From positions 124,001-188,000 of the forward strand of contig JABAQQ010000036.1 of NCBI GenBank assembly GCA_019187225.1: DNA of 64,000 nt, given 5' to 3'. The notes under the pieces were generated by a model that saw only the letters and a program-made list of their open reading frames with translations, was not told where the DNA came from and did not search any database. The stretch is from Saprospiraceae bacterium. Lineage in GTDB: Bacteria; Bacteroidota; Bacteroidia; Chitinophagales; Saprospiraceae. Position 1 is the first letter of the stretch, and each line of letters opens with the position of its first letter. Below, in pieces: positions 16,770 to 25,167 of the stretch. The position numbers were made by a program, and so were the translations under genes.

Positions 16770-17813
16770 ATGAAAAAGCAATTACTGTTCGTCTCTGCCT
16801 GCATTGCCGTTTTTAGTTCATGCGTTAAGAAAGAAGTCGCCGAAATCAGCACAACGCAGGGATATAGCGCAGTGCAGGAATATAACTGGTTTGTGCCGAT
16901 GGACGATCTCATTATCCATGAAGGGGCGCACGATAGAATCCAATCCATCGATGTCCCCCTTTTTGTCAGTGCAATGGATGTCGCAATGGCCCCGGGCGAA
17001 GAAGTTTTTGTATACCAAGCGCAGGATCAGGTAAGGATTTACCCGGTGAATGTATTATGGTATCATGAAATTGTCAATGATCAATATGGCGATGATTTAT
17101 TTGGTGTGAGTTTCTGCCCGCTGACGGGTAGCGGGGTTGCCTGGGATCGGGATTATGATCTCCAGGGATCATCGTTCGGGGTGTCGGGGCATTTGTACAA
17201 CAACAACCTGGTGCTTTATGACAGGAAAACCGAAACCTATTGGTCGCAAATGACACTTCTTGGCATTAAAGGGCCGATGGGTGGGGACGCATTGCGCAAC
17301 GAGTATTTATTGTTGACGAATTACGGTACTGCCATATCGGCCTACCCTGATGCAAAAGTTCTCATCGATTCAACACACAGCACAACGTGCGACTCTATTT
17401 GCATTGCGCCAAATTCTGCTGCCGGAAACGGCGGATTTCCGGCCAATTCATTTTTTGGAGTGGTGCTTCGCGATAAAACCATGTTGTTCCGCGATGAGGC
17501 TTTATTATTTGATTATCAATTGTTTACGGATAAAACCCGGATTGTCCGCCACAATTTCAAAGGCGCCCAGTTGGCAGTTGTCGGGAATAAAGAATATGGA
17601 TTTGTAACGGCTTTTCTTGTGCCTGAAACGACAAAACTCCAGCCGTTGAATCATCAGTTGCCGGATATCATGTCCGATTCCGATGGCAACAGGTATGACC
17701 TGATGGGAAATGTTACGGCCGGACCTAAAGCAGGCCATCGCTTGAAATCTCCGTTTTGTTATTCGGCAAATGTTTTTGCGTGGGAGTTATATTTCCGTGT
17801 AACATATTATTAA
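16770..17813 (+). CDS. DUF3179 domain lipoprotein
   Basis: 347 aa with a lipoprotein signal (LLFVSACIAVFSSCVKKE). DUF3179 hallmarks are present: DQVRIYPVNVLWYHEIVND, VSFCPLTGSGVAWDRD with its cysteine, SFGVSGHLYNNNLVLYDR and TETYWSQM. The family is found in exported proteins of environmental bacteria and archaea, and its activity is unknown. It is third gene of the DUF547/FG-GAP operon. The convergent DUF2461 gene ends 2 nt after its stop. Confidence 0.9.
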   Translation: MKKQLLFVSACIAVFSSCVKKEVAEISTTQGYSAVQEYNWFVPMDDLIIHEGAHDRIQSIDVPLFVSAMDVAMAPGEEVFVYQAQDQVRIYPVNVLWYHEIVNDQYGDDLFGVSFCPLTGSGVAWDRDYDLQGSSFGVSGHLYNNNLVLYDRKTETYWSQMTLLGIKGPMGGDALRNEYLLLTNYGTAISAYPDAKVLIDSTHSTTCDSICIAPNSAAGNGGFPANSFFGVVLRDKTMLFRDEALLFDYQLFTDKTRIVRHNFKGAQLAVVGNKEYGFVTAFLVPETTKLQPLNHQLPDIMSDSDGNRYDLMGNVTAGPKAGHRLKSPFCYSANVFAWELYFRVTYY

Positions 17814-17815
17814 AA

Positions 17816-18487
17816 TCAATCCATTGCCCGATTCAAAAACGCATCGAAAGGGTGGAGCGCCCGGAACACATTACCGCAATGCTTTAAAAAATCATCCGAC
17901 AGCACCTGCACGTCCGTACATTGGTGCGTAGCGAGGAAACTTTTGTGCTTCAGCAGTTCAATTGCCGGATGGTCGGCAGGGTATTCGCCCGGCGCTTTTT
18001 TGAGTTTTTCGCCCTCCATTTCCCCAAAATATTTTTGAAAGTCCTTGTCATTCAGGATGTTTTGAAATGTTGTGGTATTATAGGCAATTTCTTGTCGAAT
18101 GGCTTTAAGCCATTTACTTTCCGGCAGGTAAGCGCCACCAGCCAGCATTGTAGCCCCCGGCTCCAGGTGCAGGTAATAGCCTGCACGGGAATGTATCTCC
18201 GACTTCTTTGGCGCTGAAGTGACATGCGCACCGAAATGGGTTTTGTAAGGAGATTTATCTTTCGAAAAACGCACATCCCGGTAAACGCGGAATACACAAT
18301 CCTTCGCTGTATAGTGTCTGATGCCTGGATCAAATTGGCCAATTTCGCCAATCAGCGCATCAGTGAATTGAAGAAACTCATTGTGCGCCGCCTCATAGCG
18401 GGGTTTGTTGGCGACAAACCATTCGCGGTCATTGTGCGCCTTAAGGTCGGCGAGAAATTGCATAGTGGATGCCGAAATTTTGCTCAT
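17816..18487 (-). CDS. DUF2461 family protein
   Basis: 223 aa, cytoplasmic (no signal). The typical sequence blocks are TMQFLADLKAHNDREWFVAN near the N-terminus, KDCVFRVYRDVRFSKDKSPY and the following KTHFGAHV, and GYYLHLEPGATMLAGGAYLP. This matches the conserved DUF2461 family (TIGR02453), whose function is unknown. It is a monocistronic minus-strand gene. The 120 nt upstream (18488-18605) shows no clear promoter. Confidence 0.9.
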   Translation of the reverse strand: MSKISASTMQFLADLKAHNDREWFVANKPRYEAAHNEFLQFTDALIGEIGQFDPGIRHYTAKDCVFRVYRDVRFSKDKSPYKTHFGAHVTSAPKKSEIHSRAGYYLHLEPGATMLAGGAYLPESKWLKAIRQEIAYNTTTFQNILNDKDFQKYFGEMEGEKLKKAPGEYPADHPAIELLKHKSFLATHQCTDVQVLSDDFLKHCGNVFRALHPFDAFLNRAMD

Positions 18488-18599
18488 TATTGTGATTTTT
18501 TAAGAAAACCCTGGAGATTGCCTGGATGGGAAAAGAAGCGAAAAAGTAAACAATTGCACCCAAAAATACTTTTTCCATTTTGATAGCCAATTGATTGTG

Positions 18600-18654
18600 T
18601 TAAAAAACAAGGCCGATTCCCGAAAAATGTCTGATTTCGGAAACCGGCCTTGTT
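18600..18654 (-). terminator. rho-independent terminator of the VOC gene
   Basis: Arms aacaaggccg (18606-18615) and cggccttgtt (18645-18654), with inner pairing of ttcccgaaa with tttcggaaa. On the minus strand the hairpin ends in a T-run (TTGTTTTTTAA), 6 nt beyond the VOC stop codon. Confidence 0.8.
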
Positions 18655-18660
18655 CAATGG

Positions 18661-19029
18661 TCAATTCATCGAGTGAAAAGCCACCCGGTTACCCTCCGTG
18701 TCCATAAAAACCGCCATAAAGCCGTTCTCTCCAATCGAGGTTTTGGGCATGACGATTTTCCCGCCAGCAGGTTCGACGCGCTCAAGCGGCACAGCGAGAT
18801 CGTCGCCACCGTTGAGGTAAACAAACGACCCTTCGGCATTTGGTTTGTTGCCGTTGCCGTGCGTAACGCAGCCGCCCGTGCCTCCGTCACTGCATGGAAA
18901 AAAAGCCATGTCGAACGGTCCGCCCATTTTTTGAAGTTCTGTGCCGAGTACTTTGCCGTAAAAATCTACCGCCCGGTCGAAGTTGTTTGCCGGGATTTCG
19001 AACCAGTTGATTGCACTTGCCATAGTCAT
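18661..19029 (-). CDS. VOC (glyoxalase/bleomycin-resistance fold) family protein
   Basis: 122 aa (or from the second ATG at 19023). It has one vicinal-oxygen-chelate module: INWFEIPANNFDRAVDFYGK at the N-terminus, then GSFVYLNGGDDLAVPLERVE, and ENGFMAVFMDTEGNRVAFHS at the end. Family members bind a metal and act on, or sequester, small molecules. The glutamate in the first block and the late His are possible ligands. The substrate cannot be told. A strong terminator follows. The divergent 481-aa gene starts at 19220. Confidence 0.88.
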   Translation of the reverse strand: MTMASAINWFEIPANNFDRAVDFYGKVLGTELQKMGGPFDMAFFPCSDGGTGGCVTHGNGNKPNAEGSFVYLNGGDDLAVPLERVEPAGGKIVMPKTSIGENGFMAVFMDTEGNRVAFHSMN

Positions 19030-19219
19030 AATTTTTTAATGGTGAAAAAACGTTGAGTGATTTCTTGCTGCAAAGAAACGGTCGGCAATGAAGCGTATTA
19101 CGGCGTTTTTTTAGAAAACGTAATACTCTGATTTTTACATTTGCTAATAATTAAGATCGTTATTGAAATTTATCTCAGTTTTTAGGTAGCAATTCGTAAA
19201 ACTCTAAACTAATTTTTCA

Positions 19220-20665
19220 TTGAAAAAAAATGACCTGCACGACCTCGTATGCTCGCTTACCAAAAGCGAAAAGCGATATTTCAAACTCCAATGCCGTCGG
19301 CAAGGCACGGACGGCAACTACCTTCGTATTTTTGAAGTCCTGGAAAAGCAGGCGGATTTTGATGAAAGAGCGCTGCGGGAACAATTCGCCGGAGAAACAT
19401 TCTCGAACCAGCTCCATGTTACGAAAAACTACCTTCGTGAAAAGATTTTGGAGAGCCTGCGCGATTTTCACAGCCAGATGAGCAAGGACATTGTCGTAAA
19501 AGACCTTTTAAAAAACGTGGAAATACTGTTTTACAAAGAGCTCTACGGACAAGCGGCGGATGAACTGCGCCGGGCAGAAAGCCTCGCTAACGATTACGAA
19601 CTGCACACCGCCCAAATCGAGGTAAGCCGCTGGAAACGCAGACTCGAACAAACTTCGCATCCGAACCGCTACGACCGTTTTGCGGAGATTTTGGCAGAGA
19701 AAAAACGGGCAGCGAATGCGCTGCATAACAACCTTGATTGCTGGGATGCTATCGTGCAAGTCTCTCAAAAATTCATGCAGCGAGATACGGCAAACAACCC
19801 GTTAATCCCGCTTATCGCTCCCGAAAATGCCCAAAGCCTTGAAAGCAAGGTCTTGGTTTATAATACTTTGTATATCAAAAACCTGCGAGAAGGGAAGCAG
19901 GCAGAGGCGGGAAAGGCGTTATCGGATTTGATAAAAATACTCGAAAGCCACCCTTGGCGCGTGAAAGAAGACCCGGTGAGTTATATCACGACGGTGAACA
20001 ATCTGGCCGGTTTTCATGTATTTCGGGGCGAGAGCGACGAGGCGCTCGATGTGATTTCCCGGCACCGGCGTTTTCTCGAAAACATCGGCCTGCCGGATAC
20101 CCGCCGTCCGGTTTTGAAACAAGTGCTGCGCACGACGAACATCGAATTGGAAATTTACAGAACGGCGGACGACCCCTCCCGGCACGAAGATTTTTTCAGA
20201 GAGGCGGAGGTTTTTGTCAAAAAATTAGCCCCAAAAATGCCCATAGAGTACCTGCTGTCCTTTCAGTTTCAGTTTGCCTGGGTGCAATTTTTAAAAAAGG
20301 ACTACGATAAGGCCCTTTCATGGGTTAACGAACCACTCAACGAATGGCGGAAGAACAGCGGGCATTCCGTTTTCCGTTATCTACTGCTGCTCAATTTAAT
20401 GATTCACTGCGAGCGCCAGAACCTTTTCGTGTTGCGTTATTACGTGGACAGCGCCCGACGGCAGTTCCGAAAATCAGGCGAATTGCGCCCGTACGAACAG
20501 GAGTTGCTGCATTTCTTTTCCAAAATCGGCCAAACACCCCAATCAGAACACAGCAAACTTCGCCTGGATTTAAGGCAGAAACTTTTTCCTCAACAAGGAG
20601 ATTCGCTCGTGCCGGAAGATGCATTACGAATGATGGATTTCAGGCGCTGGCTGGACGGGAAATAA
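19220..20665 (+). CDS. hypothetical helical-repeat protein
   Basis: 481 aa. The start codon appears to be TTG at 19220 (MKKNDLHDLVCSLTKSEKRY), because no in-frame ATG lies nearby and homologous-looking N-terminal sequence begins there. The protein is cytoplasmic and almost wholly alpha-helical, with TPR-like pairs (YGQAADELRRAESLANDYEL; VSYITTVNNLAGFHVFRG; MPIEYLLSFQFQFAWVQFLK). It probably serves as a protein-interaction scaffold. I recognise the type from Bacteroidota genomes but know no function. The convergent AraC gene ends 20 nt downstream. Confidence 0.8.
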   Translation: MKKNDLHDLVCSLTKSEKRYFKLQCRRQGTDGNYLRIFEVLEKQADFDERALREQFAGETFSNQLHVTKNYLREKILESLRDFHSQMSKDIVVKDLLKNVEILFYKELYGQAADELRRAESLANDYELHTAQIEVSRWKRRLEQTSHPNRYDRFAEILAEKKRAANALHNNLDCWDAIVQVSQKFMQRDTANNPLIPLIAPENAQSLESKVLVYNTLYIKNLREGKQAEAGKALSDLIKILESHPWRVKEDPVSYITTVNNLAGFHVFRGESDEALDVISRHRRFLENIGLPDTRRPVLKQVLRTTNIELEIYRTADDPSRHEDFFREAEVFVKKLAPKMPIEYLLSFQFQFAWVQFLKKDYDKALSWVNEPLNEWRKNSGHSVFRYLLLLNLMIHCERQNLFVLRYYVDSARRQFRKSGELRPYEQELLHFFSKIGQTPQSEHSKLRLDLRQKLFPQQGDSLVPEDALRMMDFRRWLDGK

Positions 20666-20684
20666 TCAGGTTTTATCTGGTCAT

Positions 20685-21545
20685 TCACAAAGATTTGCCA
20701 CTTCGCGTCATCCGGTAAATTGAAGGAGGGTTCCCATATTTTTCCTTAAATGTAACGGAAAAATTCGTTACATCATTAAATCCGCAATCAAAAGCGATTT
20801 CGCTGATGTTTAGATCGGTAAAATGGAGCATTTCGGCTGCTTTTGTCAGTTTTTTATCCCGGATATACTTGCCGGGACTGTCGCGGTATATTTTTCTGAA
20901 CTCCCTCTTGAAAGACGATACGCTGAGTTTTGTCAATTCGGCCAGTTCTTCCAGCGTAAGATTGGCGTATAAGTGCGCTTCGATAATTTCTTTATAACTG
21001 AATGTCCTCGGCGTAAACAGGTTGGACATGATTTCCCGGATGCCGGGTGCGTTACCTGTGTTATCCAGCAACAATAACAGCTCCCGCAGCTTCAAAATGA
21101 GCAGTTCGTCGCTCACCAAATCGGGGTTGGCAAAATAAAAAAGGATACTGTCGAAGTATTTTTCCAAAAGGATATCCACTTTCAACTTTACCATCGAATT
21201 TCCAGGTGATCTTCCGGGCGTAGCATGTAAAAAAGAGGGAGTATCCCGGCTGAATACTTTTTTCAATACCTCTGGGTAAAAATGGACGGCCACTGCTTCA
21301 TAGGTTCCTGTGATTTGGGATGGCAACATCCGGGAGTAATAACTGTCGCACTTCATGAGCAAGGCTTCTTTTTCTTCGGCGTGAGCATATTCCACACTCG
21401 AAACAGTCCGCACACCTCCCTTCAAAATATACAGAAAACACGCCTCATTGGGCATCGGGTTGGGTCGCCTGAATGGAGGCCGGATAACGGCCTTTTCAAA
21501 CAACATTTTTCCAAACAGGTCTAACGTTTTGTGTTCCAGCACCAT
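20685..21545 (-). CDS. AraC family transcriptional regulator
   Basis: 286 aa. The N-terminal half (residues 1-170) is a cupin-like sensing domain without clear ligand residues. The C-terminal 100 residues carry two helix-turn-helix units (LTLEELAELTKLSVSSFKRE, then LNISEIAFDCGFNDVTNFSV with GNPPSIYR). It binds DNA as a one-component regulator. Neither neighbour is an obvious target. The SRPBCC gene upstream on the same strand ends about 130 nt before its start. Confidence 0.9.
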   Translation of the reverse strand: MVLEHKTLDLFGKMLFEKAVIRPPFRRPNPMPNEACFLYILKGGVRTVSSVEYAHAEEKEALLMKCDSYYSRMLPSQITGTYEAVAVHFYPEVLKKVFSRDTPSFLHATPGRSPGNSMVKLKVDILLEKYFDSILFYFANPDLVSDELLILKLRELLLLLDNTGNAPGIREIMSNLFTPRTFSYKEIIEAHLYANLTLEELAELTKLSVSSFKREFRKIYRDSPGKYIRDKKLTKAAEMLHFTDLNISEIAFDCGFNDVTNFSVTFKEKYGNPPSIYRMTRSGKSL

Positions 21546-21677
21546 AGGCTTAAAATTTTAAGGTATTGAAATATTTCAAATCCATGCTCCATTTACCTCC
21601 ACCTTTAAGAATATTCACCGGATGATTTGAAACCACCCGGTGAATGGAACAACGGCTTTGCAAAGCGGGCCTAAGCG

Positions 21678-22097
21678 TCAATTGCTACCTTTCAGCAACG
21701 CTTCGATGCCGGTGATGCCGATATTGCCCACCATCGCCAGCGTTTCTTTGGCTTCCGCCTCTCGCGCTTCTTCTACGTCGAAATCCCATGACCATTCTAC
21801 GGTTGCCTGGCCGTTTGCCGAATCGTGCACCTGCATGTACCCCAGGATATTTTTCACGGGAATCATGTGTTGCACCGGGATACCATAAGATAATACGCGG
21901 TTTTCATGATCGACCTTCAGGATGTCTTCCGAGAACTCACCGCCTTCGGTCGTGCAATAGCGTTTGTTGCCTTCCAAGCGGCAAGCCTGAATGGGAGCCA
22001 GCCATTTGTCGACGCCATCCACGGCGCCGATTACTCCCCAGGCGGCCTCAGAGGATACATCAATAGTAACGGAAATTTTTTGATTCGACTTTTTCAT
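21678..22097 (-). CDS. SRPBCC (START/Bet v1-like) family protein
   Basis: 139 aa, cytoplasmic. KISVTIDVSSEAAWGVIGAV opens the domain, followed by WLAPIQACRLEGNKRYCTTE and ILGYMQVHDSANGQATVEWS, the usual course of the polyketide-cyclase-like fold with a hydrophobic cavity. The ligand is unknown. Its upstream region on the minus strand contains CACCTTTGCACC, a near match to a Bacteroidetes -7 element. Confidence 0.8.
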   Translation of the reverse strand: MKKSNQKISVTIDVSSEAAWGVIGAVDGVDKWLAPIQACRLEGNKRYCTTEGGEFSEDILKVDHENRVLSYGIPVQHMIPVKNILGYMQVHDSANGQATVEWSWDFDVEEAREAEAKETLAMVGNIGITGIEALLKGSN

Positions 22098-22235
22098 CTT
22101 TCAAATTTGATTGTTCAACAATGGTGCAAAGGTGAAAGGCCGACATGGATGCCCGTTTTGTGATTCGGGTCAGATGTTTTAGAATTTGGGTCAGGTATTG
22201 AAAAAATCCCAGGGAAATAAATTTTTGTAAAATGC

Positions 22236-22264
22236 TGTCAGGAATTCTGCCTTCAGCCGACAAA
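22236..22264 (+). promoter_or_regulatory. ECF-type promoter element, copy 3
   Basis: TGTCAGG (22236-22242), 14 nt, CCGACAAA (22257-22264). The glycosyltransferase starts 115 nt downstream, with a terminator-like hairpin in between. Confidence 0.65.
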
Positions 22265-22314
22265 ATGTGAAAGTATCAAAATCAGGTTTTCATAAGGTTG
22301 TTATACAGAGTGCT

Positions 22315-22346
22315 ACTTCCCGGAAATAATTCCGGGGAGTTTTTTG
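22315..22346 (+). terminator. terminator-like hairpin in the glycosyltransferase leader
   Basis: Arms ACTTCCCGGAA (22315-22325) and TTCCGGGGAGT (22330-22340), loop ATAA, followed by TTTTTTG. It lies between promoter copy 3 and the gene start at 22380. No plus-strand gene ends here, so it may act as an attenuator or end a short leader RNA. Confidence 0.6.
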
Positions 22347-22379
22347 TTTTTCAAGTCGCAAATGTTTGACGCCTTCAAA

Positions 22380-23072
22380 ATGAATATATCTGTCATTATC
22401 CCGGTTTTGAATGAATCCAGATTTATCGCCGACACGGTTCGACACCTTCGGACGTACGGCGGCGAGCGGGTTGTCGAAGTCCTTGTGGTAGATGGCGGCA
22501 GTACTGATGACACAGTCCGACTGGCTTTGGAAGCCGGTGCTACCGTCATCCATTCCCCGGAAAAAGGGCGTGGCGTTCAAATGAACTTTGGCGCCCGGCA
22601 ATGTACCGGGGACGTCCTGTACTTTGTTCATGCCGACACCACTCCACCCACCACGTTTACTGCCGATATTGAAAAGGCTGTAACGGAAGGTTGGCAGATG
22701 GGAAATTTCCAATATCGCTTCGACTCTCCAAGCCTGCTGCTTCGGTTCAATGCCATGTTTACCCGCTTCTCCTGGCTTTTTTGCCAGGGTGGCGACAAGA
22801 CTTTTTTTATCCGCCGGGAAGCATTTTTTGCATTGGGTGGATACGACCCGGAACATGTCGTTATGGAAGAATATGATTTTTTGCGACGCGCAAAAAGAGC
22901 CGGGTTCAAACTGGCGGTCTTGTCTTGTAAATGTGTGGTTTCCGCAAGAAAATATGAACGCAACAGCTGGCTGCGTGTCCAGATCGCCAACGTCGTTGTT
23001 TACAACCTTTGGGCTTGGAGGCTGGTGAAGCCAAAGGTATTAAAGGCAATATATTGGAAGATTCTATCCTGA
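22380..23072 (+). CDS. family 2 glycosyltransferase (TIGR04283-like)
   Basis: 230 aa from the ATG at 22380 (MNISVIIPVLNESRFI). Upstream in-frame ATGs would add a non-homologous tail. It has a GT-A fold with VLVVDGGSTDDTV (nucleotide-sugar binding), GRGVQMNFGARQCTGDVLYF then VHADT (the DXD-like site), and GGDKTFFIRREAFFALGGYD near the acceptor site. The pattern fits the TIGR04283 group, which has been associated with arsenosugar biosynthesis; no arsenic gene is nearby, so substrate is open. It is preceded by an ECF-type promoter and a hairpin. Confidence 0.88.
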   Translation: MNISVIIPVLNESRFIADTVRHLRTYGGERVVEVLVVDGGSTDDTVRLALEAGATVIHSPEKGRGVQMNFGARQCTGDVLYFVHADTTPPTTFTADIEKAVTEGWQMGNFQYRFDSPSLLLRFNAMFTRFSWLFCQGGDKTFFIRREAFFALGGYDPEHVVMEEYDFLRRAKRAGFKLAVLSCKCVVSARKYERNSWLRVQIANVVVYNLWAWRLVKPKVLKAIYWKILS

Positions 23073-23080
23073 AGGCCGTT

Positions 23081-23109
23081 TGTCAGGTTCGGCGGATATT
23101 TTCGACTAA
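23081..23109 (+). promoter_or_regulatory. ECF-type promoter element, copy 4
   Basis: TGTCAGG (23081-23087), 14 nt, TCGACTAA (23102-23109). The Crp-like reading frame begins at 23203. Confidence 0.7.
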
Positions 23110-23202
23110 GTATGCAACTCAAAAGTTTTATGGAACCGGTAGGAGCCGGCTTCAAGAACGACCGAAAAACATAAATATACCGTCGAACCTTATCTGCCGA
23201 CC

Positions 23203-23844
23203 ATGGATTACAAAAAGAAAAACAGGGTGACAGGCTTGTTGCGCCTGAACGAAGAATGCCTGGGTTTGTCCGATAATGACCTGGATGCATTTATTCCGAT
23301 TTCAAGATTCATCACTTATAAGTCCGGTCAGATAATATTCTCAGAATCACAGCCGGCTCACTCCTTTTTTATCTTGGGGAAAGGCCACGTTCGCATGAAT
23401 TTCAGCCGTCTCGAACCGGTAGACCTAAACCCAGGCCAAATATTCGGCGACTGGGCAATTATCAACGATACCGTGCGCTTAGCCACCGCGGTCGCGAAAT
23501 CCAATGCCACTGTTTTGGAAATTGATGCAGTCCGTTTTTTTGATCATAACTGGGTACTCCCGGCGCCTGTCACACATACGCACGAGAAACGGCTTCTTAC
23601 GTTCACAGAAAAACAAACACTTGACTCCGTTGTACGCCAATATCCTTCCCATCCGTACAGTTGGCGCCGACCGCGAGCAACTCATTGCGGTGTGTCGAAG
23701 TTTGCAGGCGCCGGAAACGGACCTTGCCCGTGTCCGCAGCCTGCCCGGCTTGCCTTATCTCGTGTTTCCCTTGCGGGTGGCGATGGTGCTTCAACCCGGG
23801 CGACCAGAATTTGTTTCTGCCGAAAAAATCCGAAAAAGCCTTGA
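23203..23844 (+). pseudogene. truncated Crp/Fnr-type cyclic-nucleotide-binding protein
   Basis: The first 140 or so residues are a Crp-type sensor: LGLSDNDLDAFIPISRFITY, HSFFILGKGHVRMNF and NPGQIFGDWAIINDT, then EIDAVRFF. The segment EKRLLTFTEKQTLDSVVRQY (about residues 127-147) matches the start of the C-terminal part of Bacteroidota Crp proteins. After it the sequence becomes low in sense (Arg/Pro/Cys-rich), and no helix-turn-helix follows. From about 23630 the coding signal moves to the frame of the M43 protease. This suggests a Crp gene cut off before its DNA-binding domain, or a frameshifted fusion. Confidence 0.6.
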
Positions 23845-24502
23845 TATCCTGAACAGCGGGCTGGCTGGGGCACACGTTCAATTTGTACTTGTGCAAACCG
23901 ATACTATTTATGCGAATGTCACCATTCCGGTATTGAAACAGGACGGATATGAGGCATACTACCGTTTTTCGGAGATGTACGATACAGGCGATACATGCAC
24001 GCTTTACCTGGTGGATAATGACGAACATCTTTGTGAAAACTATGCTTGTTCCCGTACGATGGGCTTTGCCAACATCCTGCAGACCAGCACCAATAATGTG
24101 GTGATGGATAAATTTTTCGTGGACGATCACAAAATTCTCGTGCATGAATTCGGACACTATTTCGGGCTGTATCACACGGCGGAAACATTTTTTGGCATCG
24201 AGACGGTCAGCGGTGAAAATTGCCGTACTGCCGGCGACCGCATTTGCGATACACCTGCCGACCCCGGTGAACTCTACAATGTTTATGTAAATTATTCCGG
24301 CTGCGAAATGAAGGGATTCAAAGAAGAGGAAACCGGATTGGAGTACCATCCCATTATCCAGAATTACATGTCGTATTATGCGCCTTGTTATATGCGGCAG
24401 TTCTCATTCACGGAAGGCCAGATGGATGTCGTATTCAGCGCAGCCACCCGCGTAAGGCACAATCAAATTGTGGCGTTGGCCACCGCTCCTGTTTTTAAGT
24501 AG
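23504..24502 (+). CDS. M43 (pappalysin-like) zinc metalloprotease, start uncertain
   Basis: 332 aa as an open frame from 23504. Protease-like sequence begins near GLPYLVFPLRVAMVL and SAEKIRKSLDILNSGLAGAH. The active site is HEFGHYFGLYHT (HExxHxxGxxH); the downstream CDTPADP and QNYMSYYAPC (Met-turn) complete the M43/metzincin pattern. The first 60 residues overlap the Crp frame and hold no proper signal peptide, although family members are normally secreted. Either the real 5' end was lost, or the protein is made through a frameshift from the Crp frame. A DinB gene follows 20 nt later. Confidence 0.8.
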   Translation: MPLFWKLMQSVFLIITGYSRRLSHIRTRNGFLRSQKNKHLTPLYANILPIRTVGADREQLIAVCRSLQAPETDLARVRSLPGLPYLVFPLRVAMVLQPGRPEFVSAEKIRKSLDILNSGLAGAHVQFVLVQTDTIYANVTIPVLKQDGYEAYYRFSEMYDTGDTCTLYLVDNDEHLCENYACSRTMGFANILQTSTNNVVMDKFFVDDHKILVHEFGHYFGLYHTAETFFGIETVSGENCRTAGDRICDTPADPGELYNVYVNYSGCEMKGFKEEETGLEYHPIIQNYMSYYAPCYMRQFSFTEGQMDVVFSAATRVRHNQIVALATAPVFK

Positions 24503-24522
24503 CAAATCAATATTTTTTCGTC

Positions 24523-25050
24523 ATGAAATACTCTTTTCAACCCGTTCTTTTTGCAATAACCCTGATGCTGCCTTGTAAATCCGGGGCTCAGGATTCCCTT
24601 TTCCTGAGAGAAACCCTGCAAAAATGGCAAAATGCGGCAGCCTACACCCTCGAAGTAGCGCGAGCGATGCCTGCTGAAAAATTTGGTTTTAAACCCACAG
24701 AGGAAGAGCGAACTTTTGGCAAGCAACTCGACCACATCGGAGAAAACATGACCTGGTTGGCGAGTGATTATCTTGTCGGGAAAAAATTTGAGCACCCGTT
24801 GATAGAGAAGCAGGAACGAACACCGGAGGAGACGATCGAGTTGCTTTCGGCTTCGCTTCTTTTTGCGCAGGAAGCTATTGCGAATACACCACCCGACTCG
24901 CTTGTTGTTGTGAAAAAATTCTTTGCCGGACCAATGAGCCGCCGGCAGGTCATCGCGCTTATGCACGATCACCATACCCACCATAGGGGACAGTTGATTG
25001 TTTACTTGCGGCTGAACGGGATCAAACCGCCAAAGTACCGGGGATGGTAA
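24523..25050 (+). CDS. DinB family protein, exported
   Basis: 175 aa. The N-terminal leader (MKYSFQPVLFAITLMLPCKSG then AQDS) suggests export, or a lipoprotein through Cys18. The DinB four-helix bundle follows, with FGKQLDHIGENMTWL and HDHHTHHRGQLIVYLRLNG carrying the three metal-binding histidines of the YfiT/DinB superfamily. Known members are metal-dependent thiol or hydrolytic enzymes; the substrate here is unknown. It sits 20 nt after the M43 protease gene and probably shares its transcript. Confidence 0.85.
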   Translation: MKYSFQPVLFAITLMLPCKSGAQDSLFLRETLQKWQNAAAYTLEVARAMPAEKFGFKPTEEERTFGKQLDHIGENMTWLASDYLVGKKFEHPLIEKQERTPEETIELLSASLLFAQEAIANTPPDSLVVVKKFFAGPMSRRQVIALMHDHHTHHRGQLIVYLRLNGIKPPKYRGW

Positions 25051-25094
25051 TGGAGAAATCGGATCATTTATCTCAATTTTTCTGACCCTGCACC

Positions 25095-25123
25095 TGTCAG
25101 GATTCCAACTTCTTTCCGACTCT
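25095..25123 (+). promoter_or_regulatory. ECF-type promoter element, copy 5
   Basis: TGTCAGG (25095-25101), 14 nt, CCGACTCT (25116-25123). The second DUF547 gene starts 44 nt downstream, almost the same distance as at copy 2. Confidence 0.75.
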
Positions 25124-25167
25124 GTTTGTGATTTATATCCTGCCGGATTTTGCCGGGTAACTGAAAA

